A DNA stretch of 38,015 nt from Hallerella porci (GCF_003148885.1 NZ_QGHD01000025.1:1-38015); one strand, 5' to 3'; positions 26,060-33,607 are shown, counted from the stretch's first letter. Notes: a model not told the origin generated them from the sequence alone. Numbers and translations: made by a program.

Positions 26060-27285
26060 TGCGAATTCTCTATCCCCTGATGGCAAGTGCTCTGATAACC
26101 ATCGTCCCCTTTCTTTTGACTTTCGAAAAGGGGCAAGATATCGTTCGCGGACTATTCGGGTACGAATATTTTGCCATATTATTACTCATTATCTTTGTCA
26201 AGAGTAAACTGAGGTTCGCCTTGAGCGTGGCATGGAGGAAACAATTTCTGTGCACAATTTGCCTCGCTCTATTATTCATCGCCCTCATTTCCATCGCATG
26301 GATGGACGTACAAAATCTTCTCGCTATCAAGGGTTGGAAAACCGGTTGGCATGGCGTTTTGCCCTTTATCACTTGCAGTCTAGCCATCGCCATGACCTGG
26401 AAGACAAGACCTTTTAGTTTTAATGGTATATGCTTTGTATTATTTGTAGCGCTGATTCTTCATCTAGCCAGTTATAATCAATACGCTAATCAGCCCCTAG
26501 CTCAATTCCCTACCATTGATTATCTAGACCGCATAGCCCCCAAATCCATTCAACGGAAAGAAATATCCAATGAATACCGCAATAAATATGTTATCACAGA
26601 CTCCGTGACCATTACCCGCGATTACATTGATACAACCCGTAATAACGTAATCATTCTTATCGAAAGCTGGGGCGCCCCCCTAGATATAAAACGGTTTAAA
26701 AAGCAATTGAAAATTTTTGAAGGCGTTCACTATATCGCAGGCATTCATAATCGCATGTATAGTCGCACTAGAACAGCCGAAAGAGAAGATTTGCTCGATG
26801 AGATTCACAGCGATTCAACGAAAAAAAAAGACTCAACATTCCTACCACAGTTTTTCTCTAGGCGTGGTTTCAGAACATCTTTCCTAGTTGGAAACGACAG
26901 CTTAAAACACCTGCGCAACAAGTACCTTTCTAAAATGGGATTTGATAATGTTCTTTACCTAAAAGGATTTAGTGATGCCGACATCGCCTCAAAAATTGAC
27001 AGTATTCTTGCAGACTCAACACAGAAGAATTTTATAGCATGGACAACTTCAGATACCAAATTTCCTCTAGACGCATTTTCCGACATGTATCACAGTAAAG
27101 CAGCCGATGTAGACTCGGTTTATACGCTACTCCTTAACGAATCGCTCCGCCAAATAGCCAGATTAGCGCAAAAATATCCAAGGACGCGCTTCATCATTCA
27201 AGGGGATCACAACCCGATTATATCACCAATAGAATTCCAAGAAAAATTCTATAGAAGATGGGTCCCCTTCGCAATTTTGAACTAA
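26059..27285 (+). CDS. Membrane sulfatase-fold protein (LTA synthase/phosphoethanolamine transferase-like)
   Basis: 408 residues. Four to five N-terminal membrane helices (to about residue 145) are followed by an alkaline-phosphatase-superfamily domain: NNVIILIESWGAPL (metal and nucleophile region), LPQFFSRRGFRTSFLVGND, MGFDNVLYL, FIAWTTSDTKFP and FIIQGDHNPI. Such proteins move phosphoethanolamine or glycerol phosphate onto envelope glycans. The usual catalytic Thr after the first strand is not obvious. It stops 22 bases before the first pilin cassette, right after VPFAILN, so the C-terminus may have been trimmed when the cassette array arrived. Confidence 0.65.
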   Translation: MRILYPLMASALITIVPFLLTFEKGQDIVRGLFGYEYFAILLLIIFVKSKLRFALSVAWRKQFLCTICLALLFIALISIAWMDVQNLLAIKGWKTGWHGVLPFITCSLAIAMTWKTRPFSFNGICFVLFVALILHLASYNQYANQPLAQFPTIDYLDRIAPKSIQRKEISNEYRNKYVITDSVTITRDYIDTTRNNVIILIESWGAPLDIKRFKKQLKIFEGVHYIAGIHNRMYSRTRTAEREDLLDEIHSDSTKKKDSTFLPQFFSRRGFRTSFLVGNDSLKHLRNKYLSKMGFDNVLYLKGFSDADIASKIDSILADSTQKNFIAWTTSDTKFPLDAFSDMYHSKAADVDSVYTLLLNESLRQIARLAQKYPRTRFIIQGDHNPIISPIEFQEKFYRRWVPFAILN

Positions 27286-27306
27286 AACAGCATAAATTTA
27301 CCACAA

Positions 27307-27623
27307 CCTACGTAAAGTTGCAGGACGCGTATGTATCGGAATCCAATATGATTGGTGGTTGGAAAAAAATTGGATATGTCATGAATGCAACAACCAACTT
27401 TACATATGGGGGTGATACTGAGGACGGAACTGTTGCTGTCACCGACGGAAAAGAAGATGCATGGAACGCGACATCAAAAGTTGCGTTGAATGACTGCGCA
27501 ATAGACACAAAGTGGCAGTTGGATGTTGTAGGTGCTGCCAATGGAAATAGCGTAAATTATACAGCAACTCCACCTAATTGTGGGGTAGCTCTCACCCCGA
27601 CATTCGACAAAATCGGCAAGTAA
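27307..27623 (+). pseudogene. Silent pilin cassette 1
   Basis: Begins (T)YVKLQDAYVSES and ends LTPTFDKIGK, stop. It has the conserved WxAxxK...LNDC and a second cysteine (NCGVALTP) that would close the C-terminal disulfide loop. Only the globular domain is encoded. The first 17 bases are identical to those of the complete pilin gene, as are the last 12 (ATCGGCAAGTAA). An open frame from 27258 reads in only from the tail of the sulfatase-like gene. The terminator follows at 27646. Confidence 0.85.
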
Positions 27624-27645
27624 GGTCTAGTACGCATAACATTTC

Positions 27646-27673
27646 AAAGGGTCTCCATTTGGAGGCCCTTTTT
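27646..27673 (+). terminator. Terminator of cassette 1
   Basis: AAAGGGTCTCC, loop ATTT, GGAGGCCCTTT, then Ts. The string CATTTCAAAGGGTCTCCATT and the rest of the hairpin recur after cassette 4, so the 3' flank is part of the duplicated unit. Confidence 0.8.
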
Positions 27674-27703
27674 GCACAACTGTGGCAACGTAGGGACAAA
27701 TGA

Positions 27704-27919
27704 TTATTTCTTTAAAAATTCTTCTCTAATGAGTTCGTAAATATAATCGGGGCTTCGCGCCCGTAGGCCAGTTTCAGGATCGTTCAGAGCTTCAAATACT
27801 CTAGATTTATAGACAAATCCAAACGCGGATTCCATATCCATGGAAAAATCGTTCATTAACAATTGAACATTTTTTTCTACAATTCTAGAGACCAACGATT
27901 CTGATTGAGCTGTCGTCAT
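27704..27919 (-). CDS. DUF3791-like small protein
   Basis: 71 residues: SLVSRIVEKNVQLLMNDF, SMDMESAFGFVYKSRVFEAL and a C-terminal YIYELIREEFLKK, the helical outline of DUF3791 family proteins. Start overlaps the DUF3990 gene stop by 4 bases (ATGA). It is third gene of a minus-strand trio lying between pilin cassettes 1 and 2. It probably acts with the DUF3990 protein, possibly as an antitoxin or immunity partner; inferred. Confidence 0.65.
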   Translation of the reverse strand: MTTAQSESLVSRIVEKNVQLLMNDFSMDMESAFGFVYKSRVFEALNDPETGLRARSPDYIYELIREEFLKK

Positions 27920-28392
27920 TTCTTTACTCTCCGCAAAAAGGAAATCGCCCTTTTCGTCAAGAAACAGTACTGGCTATTCAAATTTTTATACTCAAGTTCC
28001 TTAGCCAGCTCTTCTAAAGTTCTCAAACCCTCCTCATACAAGTTTAGTAAATAGGCCACGCCGTCATCTGCAATTGGTCCGATAACAATATCATAATCAT
28101 GAGTGAAGTTTGTGTACCTACTACGGTTTTTATAAATAAACTCGGCCCATTCTACACAAACCTTATCAAAGCGCAAAACTCGTAAACCATTTGATTGAAG
28201 GACTGTTTCATCGAATTCATATTCTTGGACAACGGGTGCGCCTCCCCAAATGCGGCTTCGAGTTTTGGCGAGTTCACAAGCCTGCTGTCGAATGTCGGTT
28301 ACATAAAAACCTTTGCCGAAATCTTTGTACAGTTTGGTTTTCTCTAGGTCAATTATAGTGAAATCGCAATTCGTTCCGTGATAAAGAATCAT
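27916..28392 (-). CDS. DUF3990 protein (ADP-ribosyltransferase-like, toxin candidate)
   Basis: 158 residues starting MILYHGTNCDFTIIDLEKTK, then LYKDFGKGFYVTDIRQQACE. The Y-H-G-T strand and D-F-G-x-G-F-Y block are DUF3990 hallmarks and resemble the NAD-binding core of ADP-ribosyltransferases. WAEFIYKNR, DYDIVIGPIADD and SQYCFLTKRAI complete the family pattern. Known homologues are found with DUF3791 partners in toxin-antitoxin-like operons. It overlaps both neighbours by 4 bases. No activity is proven. Confidence 0.82.
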   Translation of the reverse strand: MILYHGTNCDFTIIDLEKTKLYKDFGKGFYVTDIRQQACELAKTRSRIWGGAPVVQEYEFDETVLQSNGLRVLRFDKVCVEWAEFIYKNRSRYTNFTHDYDIVIGPIADDGVAYLLNLYEEGLRTLEELAKELEYKNLNSQYCFLTKRAISFLRRVKK

Positions 28393-28607
28393 CCGATTGC
28401 GCCCCCGTTATTCTTGCAAACGGCAACCAAATCATTTAAGGTATCTTCCACCGGCAGAAGGTGCTCTGTAGAATAAGATTCGTCTAGAAATCGGATACCC
28501 TTAAATCGGCACAAGTAATCCGCCGCCCCCTGAAGCGGCAACTGGAATCGCTTAGCAAAAAGGCGAATGCACATGTTTACGTAAGGAATTTTGTACTTGT
28601 CCGTCAT
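28389..28607 (-). CDS. DUF3791-like small protein, first gene of trio
   Basis: 72 residues: IPYVNMCIRLFAKRFQLPLQ, GAADYLCRFKGIRFLDESYS and LPVEDTLNDLVAVC. This resembles the DUF3791/DUF3990-operon small proteins, which carry an A-x-x-Y-L-x-x-x-x-G-I-x-F-L stretch. ATG 28607 is preceded by TATATT (minus strand, about 28617-28622), so this gene likely opens the operon. It overlaps the next gene by 4 bases. Confidence 0.7.
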   Translation of the reverse strand: MTDKYKIPYVNMCIRLFAKRFQLPLQGAADYLCRFKGIRFLDESYSTEHLLPVEDTLNDLVAVCKNNGGAIG

Positions 28608-28687
28608 GTTTAGAATATAGATTATCGTTTTTGAAAAAACAAATATAAGTATGCCGAACAGAGTTCCTTTGCTTCTCTTTTTTTCAT

Positions 28688-29085
28688 CCTACGTGAAGTT
28701 GCAGGATGCGTATGCCAGCGAAACAAATGCTCTTGGAAAGTGGGTTGCAATCGGCTATAAAGCCCCTGGAGGAACAAACTTTACATATGCTGGCGGAGAT
28801 GCCGCTCCCTCGGTCACTTGTTCAGCTGGTGCCTATGATGAGGCCTCAGGCAAATGTAAAGATGGAGAAACCGTAACCTCTGCAACAGGAGCTGCAATAA
28901 CCGATGGTTGGACTGCGGCAAATACAATCAAGCTCAATGATTGCCCCGCCCAAGTAAACTGGAAATTAAGCGCAGCAGTTGGCCTGGCGGCCAGTGATAA
29001 TGGTTCTGTTACCTATACACAAACTATTGTTGATGAGGATAATTGTGAAGGTCTGACACCAAATTTTAAGGCGATTGGAAAATAA
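28688..29085 (+). pseudogene. Silent pilin cassette 2 (with extra cysteine pair)
   Basis: Begins YVKLQDAYASETNALGKWVA and ends GLTPNFKAIGK, stop. It has WTAANTIKLNDC and DNCEGLTP as the loop cysteines. A central stretch APSVTCSAGAYDEASGKCKD gives a second cysteine pair not seen in the other copies. A frame opens by chance at ATG 28651 (MPNRVPLLLFFSS) but has no RBS and no pilin leader. It lies next to the DUF3791 promoter. Confidence 0.85.
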
Positions 29086-29104
29086 CAATCTCTTTATTGA
29101 TAGA

Positions 29105-29135
29105 AAAGCAATCTCAAAAGAGGTTGCTTTTTTTT
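29105..29135 (+). terminator. Terminator of cassette 2
   Basis: AAGCAATCTC, loop AAAA, GAGGTTGCTT followed by T8. Strong rho-independent form. Confidence 0.85.
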
Positions 29136-29140
29136 GTATA

Positions 29141-29172
29141 AAAAAGAGGTTTCCGATTAGAAACCTCTTTTG
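29141..29172 (-). terminator. Terminator of cassette 3
   Basis: AAGAGGTTTC, loop CGATTA, GAAACCTCTT with A-run on the left side, i.e. T-run on the minus strand. It lies back to back with the terminator of cassette 2. Confidence 0.8.
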
Positions 29173-29201
29173 AAAATGATCATTCGGAATGAAATTTACG
29201 A

Positions 29202-29553
29202 TTAGGTGCCTGATTTAGTAGTTCCAATCGTTGCGAACGAAGGCGTTAATCCGTCACAGTTGTTACCAATAGTTCTTGTTACCACAACTGCACCATCGCC
29301 GGCAGTAGTATCCTGCATTTCAGCTACAATTTTCCAGTTGTTGGAAGAAATGGAAGGCGATGCTATTGCGGCGCAATCATTCAATTTAGCCTTGTTAGAT
29401 GCCGACCAAGCCGCTCCTTCACCAATGTACATAAAGTTTTGGGATTCAAAAGTGGTTGAATCTGTTTTTTTACCCGGAGCCGTATATCCGATAGCAGACC
29501 AACCGCCAACTGCATTCTTTTCCAATGCATATGATTCCTGCAACTTCACGTAG
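29202..29553 (-). pseudogene. Silent pilin cassette 3
   Basis: Minus strand: FYVKLQESYALEKNAVGGWS and on to WSASNKAKLNDC, NNWKIVAEM and NCDGLTPSFATIG, with a divergent tail TTKSGT instead of GK. Its seed is CTACGTGAAGTTGCAG, one base shorter than the others (T in place of the first C). No ATG, leader or helix. It is the most diverged 3' end of the set and may be less able to recombine on that side. Confidence 0.82.
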
Positions 29554-29710
29554 AATGCGGCTGTTTTGGGAGTACTTTATGGCAAATTTACAAAAAAGCC
29601 TTTTCCATCAATCATTATTTATGTATATTAATACATAGAGTTGGGTAATACTGCCTTTTTGTGGTATGATGGACTTTGTTCCGCCCGACTTTTTTTTATG
29701 GAGAGAGAGA

Positions 29711-30402
29711 ATGTATCTGCTATATGTTGATGATTCGGGACTTGCTACTGACAAAAATTGCAAACATTGTGTACTTGCCGGACTCGCCATAAGGGATACC
29801 AAGACTTTTTATGTTCAACAGGACATTGAAAGAATTCTCGCCAAACACCCAGATTGTAAGAATCTTGAACTTCATGGAACGCGTATGCGTTCAGGTAAAG
29901 GAGAGTGGCGCTCCATTCCGAAAGAAACTCGAGAAGGGTTGTTGAAAGAGATTCTAGGCTATATAGCAGCTCATTATCCAAATTACTTTATTTTATTTGG
30001 CGCAGTATTAGACAAGACTTGTCAAATTGATGTTGCTCATGATGAAGAGCTTTTTACGCAAATTACAAGCAGATTTGATATGTTCTTGAAGCGTAGGTTT
30101 GCTAAGAAACAGGTCCCCGAGCGGGGATTGCCATTTTTGACAAGTCAACTTCAGAGCAAAAATTCCAGCAATGGTCCCAAGCATTCCAAATCGAGGGGAA
30201 TCATTGGGGCAACACTCTTGTAAATTTTGCTGAAGTTCCGTTATTTTTAGATTCCAAAATGTCACGACTTATTCAATTGGCTGATTTGGTGGCTTATGCG
30301 CTTTTTCGCAAATATGAATTTGGGGACGATTCTTACAGTTCCATTATTCAGGGATGTTTTGATAAGGATAAAGGACAAGAGTACGGTCTTTATATCCGAT
30401 GA
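29711..30402 (+). pseudogene. DUF3800 protein, frameshifted at a G-run
   Basis: The start MYLLYVDDSG is the hallmark of DUF3800 (RNase H-like/integron-associated) proteins; the middle has ELHGTRMRSGKGEWRSI. The frame is lost at CGGGGATT (about 30121-30126). One more G restores R-GIAIFDKSTSEQKFQQW, FLDSKMSRLIQLADLVAYAL and EYGLYIR ending at TGA 30400-30402. The total would be 230 residues, a normal length. ATG 29711 follows a GA-repeat RBS (GGAGAGAGAGA). The loss could be a mutation, phase variation at the G-run or a sequencing error. It lies between cassettes 3 and 4. Confidence 0.85.
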
Positions 30403-30494
30403 TTCTTTTTATTAAAAACTGCCTGATAGGATTAACTTGACAAGACGTTTTTGTATTTTTTACAAATCATTTGTTCGTTGTTTTAGTTATGCAT

Positions 30495-30521
30495 AAAAGG
30501 GCCTCCAAATGGAGACCCTTT
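30495..30521 (-). terminator. Terminator of cassette 4
   Basis: On the minus strand AAAGGGTCTCC, loop ATTT, GGAGGCCCTTTT. This is the same hairpin as after cassette 1, including upstream ACATTTC. Confidence 0.8.
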
Positions 30522-30543
30522 GAAATGTTGTGTGCAGCAGACC

Positions 30544-30920
30544 TTACTTGCCGACTTTGTCAAAGTTCGGCGTAAGCGGAGTGCAGCCAGCGGTATTGGC
30601 TGATGCAATCGCTGCCGTGAACGCAGCTTCTCCCGCAGTTCCCGATTCCGAAGCCTTGACAGACACGGTCCAGTTTTTTCCAGCCGGGCAATCATTCAAG
30701 TTAGCCTTATTGGTTGCAGACCAACCATTGATAGCGGTAGCGCCCAAAGCGGCAGTATTGGTAGTGCCGTTGTAAGATCCGTCATCAGAATAAGTGAAGT
30801 TTGTAGCACTCGAACCGAGTTTATTAGCGTTAGCAGTTCCCGGACCACTGTAACCAATGATAACCCAGTTACCAACCGCTACAGCCTCAGAAATATATGC
30901 CTGCTGCAACTTCACGTAGG
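30544..30920 (-). pseudogene. Silent pilin cassette 4
   Basis: Minus strand: SYVKLQQAYISEAVAVGNWV to WSATNKANLNDCPAGKNWTV and GCTPLTPNFDKVGK, stop. The seed is CCTACGTGAAGTTGCAG, preceded by ACACAT exactly as in cassette 5. It is the copy most like the complete pilin in its central and C-terminal parts (NWTVxVK, GEAxFxAAI, NTxGCTxLTPNF). No start codon or promoter fits. Confidence 0.87.
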
Positions 30921-30961
30921 ATGTGTTTTTTTAGAAAAGAGGTCATTTTTCACAAAATGTC

Positions 30962-30990
30962 TTGACTAGCACAAAATAATTTGCTAATTT
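30962..30990 (+). promoter_or_regulatory. Promoter of the ATPase gene at 31021
   Basis: TTGACT, 17-base spacer, TAATTT, 30 bases before ATG 31021. A sigma-70-like pair. Confidence 0.55.
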
Positions 30991-31020
30991 TTGATTTAGT
31001 AAATTAAGAATGAGTAAAAT

Positions 31021-32409
31021 ATGTTTTGTGGTCGTAAAAAAGAATTAGATTCCTTAGCCGAACTTTATGAATCTGGCAAATTTGAATTTGCCGTTGTCTA
31101 TGGACGCAGGCGTGTCGGCAAGACCATGTTGCTAAACGAGTTCTGCAAGGGGAAGAAAACCATCTTTTTTACAGGGATCGAAGCTTCGGTCTCGGAGAAC
31201 TTGTCGCAACTATCCAAGGCAGTCCTCGAACATTCAGATGCAAAAGAATCTTCTTTCGATTCTTTTGAAAAAGTTCTTTCGTATCTTGATTCTCTTGCCC
31301 AAAACGAAAGAATAGTCCTTGTTATTGATGAATACCCCTACCTCGCCAAATCCGAAGCATCATTCCCTTCTTTGCTTCAAAAGCATATCGACCATGCGTG
31401 GAAAAAATCGAAATTGATGCTGATTCTTTGCGGATCTTCCATGAGTTTTATGGAAAATCAGGTCCTTGGCTACAAGAGCCCCCTTTATGGGCGTAAGACT
31501 TCGCAACTAAAGATTTTGCCTTTCAGTTTTTTTGAAAGCCGTGAACTTTGCGAGAACTTCGTTGCCGAGGAACAGGCTCTGCTTTACGGCGCACTGTGGG
31601 GCGTTCCTGAATACTATTCCCATCTTAGCAACCATGAGGACTTGGACGGCAACATCGTTAACCTGATGTTCAGACCTGGAGGACGCCTGTTTGAGGAGCC
31701 TTTGAACTTGCTGAAACAGGAAATGCGTGCTCCTGCCACCTACAACGCCGTCATAACAGCTATTGCACAAGGGGCAAGCCGTTTAAACGAAATATCTACG
31801 CACGCGGGGCTTGAAACGGGCGCGGCAAGCAATGTTTTGTCAGCCCTCATGGAACTTGGCATAATCCGAAGGGAAATTCCAGCCACAGAAAAGAACAGCC
31901 GCAAGTCCATATACATAATCAACGACTTGATGTACCGTTTCTGGTTTTCGTTTGTTTGGGAAAACCAGACAAACATAAATAGGGGAATCGGAGACGCCGT
32001 CTACAAAAATTTCGTAAAAGGGAAACTCAACGAGTATATGGGGCACGTATTCGAAGAAATATGCTTGCAATACCTGTATACAGAAAAAGGCTTGGCACAA
32101 CTCCCGTTCTTGCCCCATACCATGGGCCGCTGGTGGGGGACTAACGCAAAAGAGCGGAGAGAAGAAGAAATAGATATCTTGGGCTTGGGTGAAAAAGACT
32201 TGCTATTTTGCGAATGCAAGTGGACAAATAAACTGACAGATGTTGACGTTCTTAACGCCCTGATTGAAAAGTCAAAACTCCTAAACGCAAAGAACAAACA
32301 CTACATTTTCTTCAGCAAATCTGGATATACAAAAAAATTCATTCAAATCGCAAAGAATCGAGATGATGTTGCTTTAGTGACGTTCGATGAAATGATTCGC
32401 GAAGGGTGA
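31021..32409 (+). CDS. Archaeal-type AAA ATPase with DUF234 nuclease-like tail
   Basis: 462 residues, intact. Start MFCGRKKELDSLAELY, Walker A GRRRVGKT (28-35), Walker B IVLVIDEYPYLAK (about 99-111), sensor LILCGSSMSFME, and QLKILPFSFFESRELCENF. Then a winged-helix region (LNEISTHAGLETGAASNVLS) and a C-terminal DUF234 part with the PD-(D/E)xK-like REEEIDILGL and LLFCECKW. This is the intact relative of the class to which the broken DUF4143 ATPase belongs, though not a close copy. Such genes are frequent accessory genes of unknown role. It ends 23 bases before pilin cassette 5. Confidence 0.88.
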   Translation: MFCGRKKELDSLAELYESGKFEFAVVYGRRRVGKTMLLNEFCKGKKTIFFTGIEASVSENLSQLSKAVLEHSDAKESSFDSFEKVLSYLDSLAQNERIVLVIDEYPYLAKSEASFPSLLQKHIDHAWKKSKLMLILCGSSMSFMENQVLGYKSPLYGRKTSQLKILPFSFFESRELCENFVAEEQALLYGALWGVPEYYSHLSNHEDLDGNIVNLMFRPGGRLFEEPLNLLKQEMRAPATYNAVITAIAQGASRLNEISTHAGLETGAASNVLSALMELGIIRREIPATEKNSRKSIYIINDLMYRFWFSFVWENQTNINRGIGDAVYKNFVKGKLNEYMGHVFEEICLQYLYTEKGLAQLPFLPHTMGRWWGTNAKERREEEIDILGLGEKDLLFCECKWTNKLTDVDVLNALIEKSKLLNAKNKHYIFFSKSGYTKKFIQIAKNRDDVALVTFDEMIREG

Positions 32410-32432
32410 TTTTCGCCATCTTACGAACACAT

Positions 32433-32806
32433 CCTACGTAAAGTTGCAGCAGGCTTATATTTCTGAGGCTGTAGCTATTGGAACTTGGTCTGTTATTGGT
32501 TATAAGGGTCCTGGTGACAATACCAATGCTAACGCAGCAAACGGAGGCGCATCCTCCAAGACGAACAATTTTGAATACACTGATGCAACTGGTTACGCGA
32601 ATAATACAGTCGCTTTGACTGGGAATGCTTCTGTAGTGGGTTTCACTGCTAAAAACATTGCCAAATTGAACGATTGCGCAGCATCGTCCACGTGGACCAT
32701 TACTGTTGCACCGGGTTCTGCTGCCGGTGAAGCTACATTTACTCCGAATACGCTTGGCCAGAATTGTTTGCAGCTTACTCCGAACTGGAATCAGATCGGC
32801 AAGTAA
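32433..32806 (+). pseudogene. Silent pilin cassette 5
   Basis: Begins SYVKLQQAYISEAVAIGTWS, includes KNIAKLNDCAASSTWTI and CLQLTPNWNQIGK, stop. The first 17 bases and final ATCGGCAAGTAA are identical to the complete gene. It is tail-to-tail with the complete pilin gene and shares its terminator, which gives an inverted pair spaced by only 70 bases. Confidence 0.87.
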
Positions 32807-32827
32807 TAGCTTTATCATTGCAAAAGT

Positions 32828-32856
32828 AAAAGAGCCTTCCTTTGGAAGGCTCTTTT
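32828..32856. terminator. Bidirectional terminator between cassette 5 and the pilin gene
   Basis: AAAAGAGCCTTCC, loop TTT, GGAAGGCTCTTTT: perfect 13-bp stem with A/T runs on both sides. Confidence 0.9.
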
Positions 32857-32876
32857 GCTAAATGATTTTATTCGAC

Positions 32877-33395
32877 TTACTTGCCGATATTAGTGAAATT
32901 CGGGGTCAGTGCCGTGCATCCGACTGTATTTGTAGCGTTAATAGCGGCTTCGAATTTTGCTTCGCCGGCAGTTGCACCATTCTGCTTAACCGTGACAGTC
33001 CAGTTGTCTGCGTTGGGGCAGTCATTCAAGCGCTGCTTGTTGCCTGCCGTCCAACCAACCTTGCCTGCAGAAGACAGGGCTATGGTGTTGTTGGTGAAGC
33101 CAGTACCGTCCTTATAGGTGAAGTTTGTCGTTCCGGAAACTGCACCACCAGCAGTGGTGCTTGCTGTAGTTTCTTCACCCGGACCCTTGTAGCCAATAAT
33201 TCCCCAGTTGCCCATCACCGTGGATTCAGAGATGTAAGCCTGCTGCAACTTTACGTAGGTTCCAGCAGCAGGACCAACTTCAGAAGCCTTGGACTTTGCA
33301 ATCATACCGAAGAGTTTCGGCACTGCGACTGCAGCGAGGATACCGATGATGACCACGACGACCATCAATTCAATAAGAGTAAAACCTTTCTTCAT
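32877..33395 (-). CDS. Complete type IV pilin (expression locus)
   Basis: 172 residues. Prepilin leader MKKG, then FTLIELMVVVVIIGILAAVA with the cleavage site G4/F5 and Glu at mature position 5. The hydrophobic helix continues to PKLFGMIAKSKASEV. From T46 (YVKLQQAYISES) the sequence matches the five cassettes. Cysteines in RLNDC and VGC-TALTPNF can form the C-terminal loop. RBS AAGGAG (33407-33402) is 6 bases from ATG, and a sigma-70 promoter with three TTTGTCA repeats lies upstream. Residues 1-45 (33395-33261) occur once in the window; the rest occurs six times in diverged forms. In Fibrobacter, type IV pili help binding to plant fibre (general knowledge). Confidence 0.95.
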   Translation of the reverse strand: MKKGFTLIELMVVVVIIGILAAVAVPKLFGMIAKSKASEVGPAAGTYVKLQQAYISESTVMGNWGIIGYKGPGEETTASTTAGGAVSGTTNFTYKDGTGFTNNTIALSSAGKVGWTAGNKQRLNDCPNADNWTVTVKQNGATAGEAKFEAAINATNTVGCTALTPNFTNIGK

Positions 33396-33442
33396 AATGA
33401 ACTCCTTGTTTAAGGTTTTTGTTGTTTTTGATCAACACTGAT

Positions 33443-33471
33443 AATATAAACCTTTTGTTTCGGAAAAGCAA
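33443..33471 (-). promoter_or_regulatory. Promoter of the pilin gene
   Basis: On the minus strand TTGCTT (33471-33466), 17-base spacer, TATATT (33448-33443); 47 bases remain to the ATG. It is the only pilin promoter in the array. Confidence 0.7.
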
Positions 33472-33475
33472 TACC

Positions 33476-33504
33476 TTTGTCATTCTTTTGTCATTTTTTT
33501 GTCA
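33476..33504 (-). promoter_or_regulatory. Three helically phased TGACAAA repeats
   Basis: TGACAAA occurs at 33482-33476, 33493-33487 and 33504-33498, spaced exactly 11 bases, directly upstream of the -35. They likely bind an activator or a DNA-bending protein. Confidence 0.6.
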
Positions 33505-33607
33505 GACGGTTTTTAAAATTGGCGATTTTTGCAAAATTTCGGCGTTTTGGATATTCCAACTTGGAGTAAGAAAAATGTTTTTTGTTTGAATTTTTTTGTT
33601 TCCGCAT

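Larger units (their letters stand above)
27307..33395. other. Pilin variation locus: one complete gene and five silent cassettes
   Basis: Segments at 27307-27623 (+), 28688-29085 (+), 29202-29553 (-), 30544-30920 (-) and 32433-32806 (+) each encode only the part of the type IV pilin after residue 46. Four start at CCTACGT(A/G)AAGTTGCAG; the one at 29553 starts one base later, with T in place of the first C. The complete pilin is at 33395-32877 (-). None of the five has the leader peptide, the hydrophobic helix, a fitting start codon or a promoter. This matches the logic of Neisseria pilE/pilS gene conversion. It is an inference from architecture. Confidence 0.85.

Noticed and set aside
27258..27306. 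Start of cassette 1 as an independent gene at 27258
   Set aside because: The codons before 27307 are the tail of the sulfatase-like gene in another frame.
28651..28687. ATG and hydrophobic leader before cassette 2 (MPNRVPLLLFF) as a real start
   Set aside because: No ribosome binding site, no pilin leader peptidase site, and the sequence overlaps the promoter region of the DUF3791 gene.
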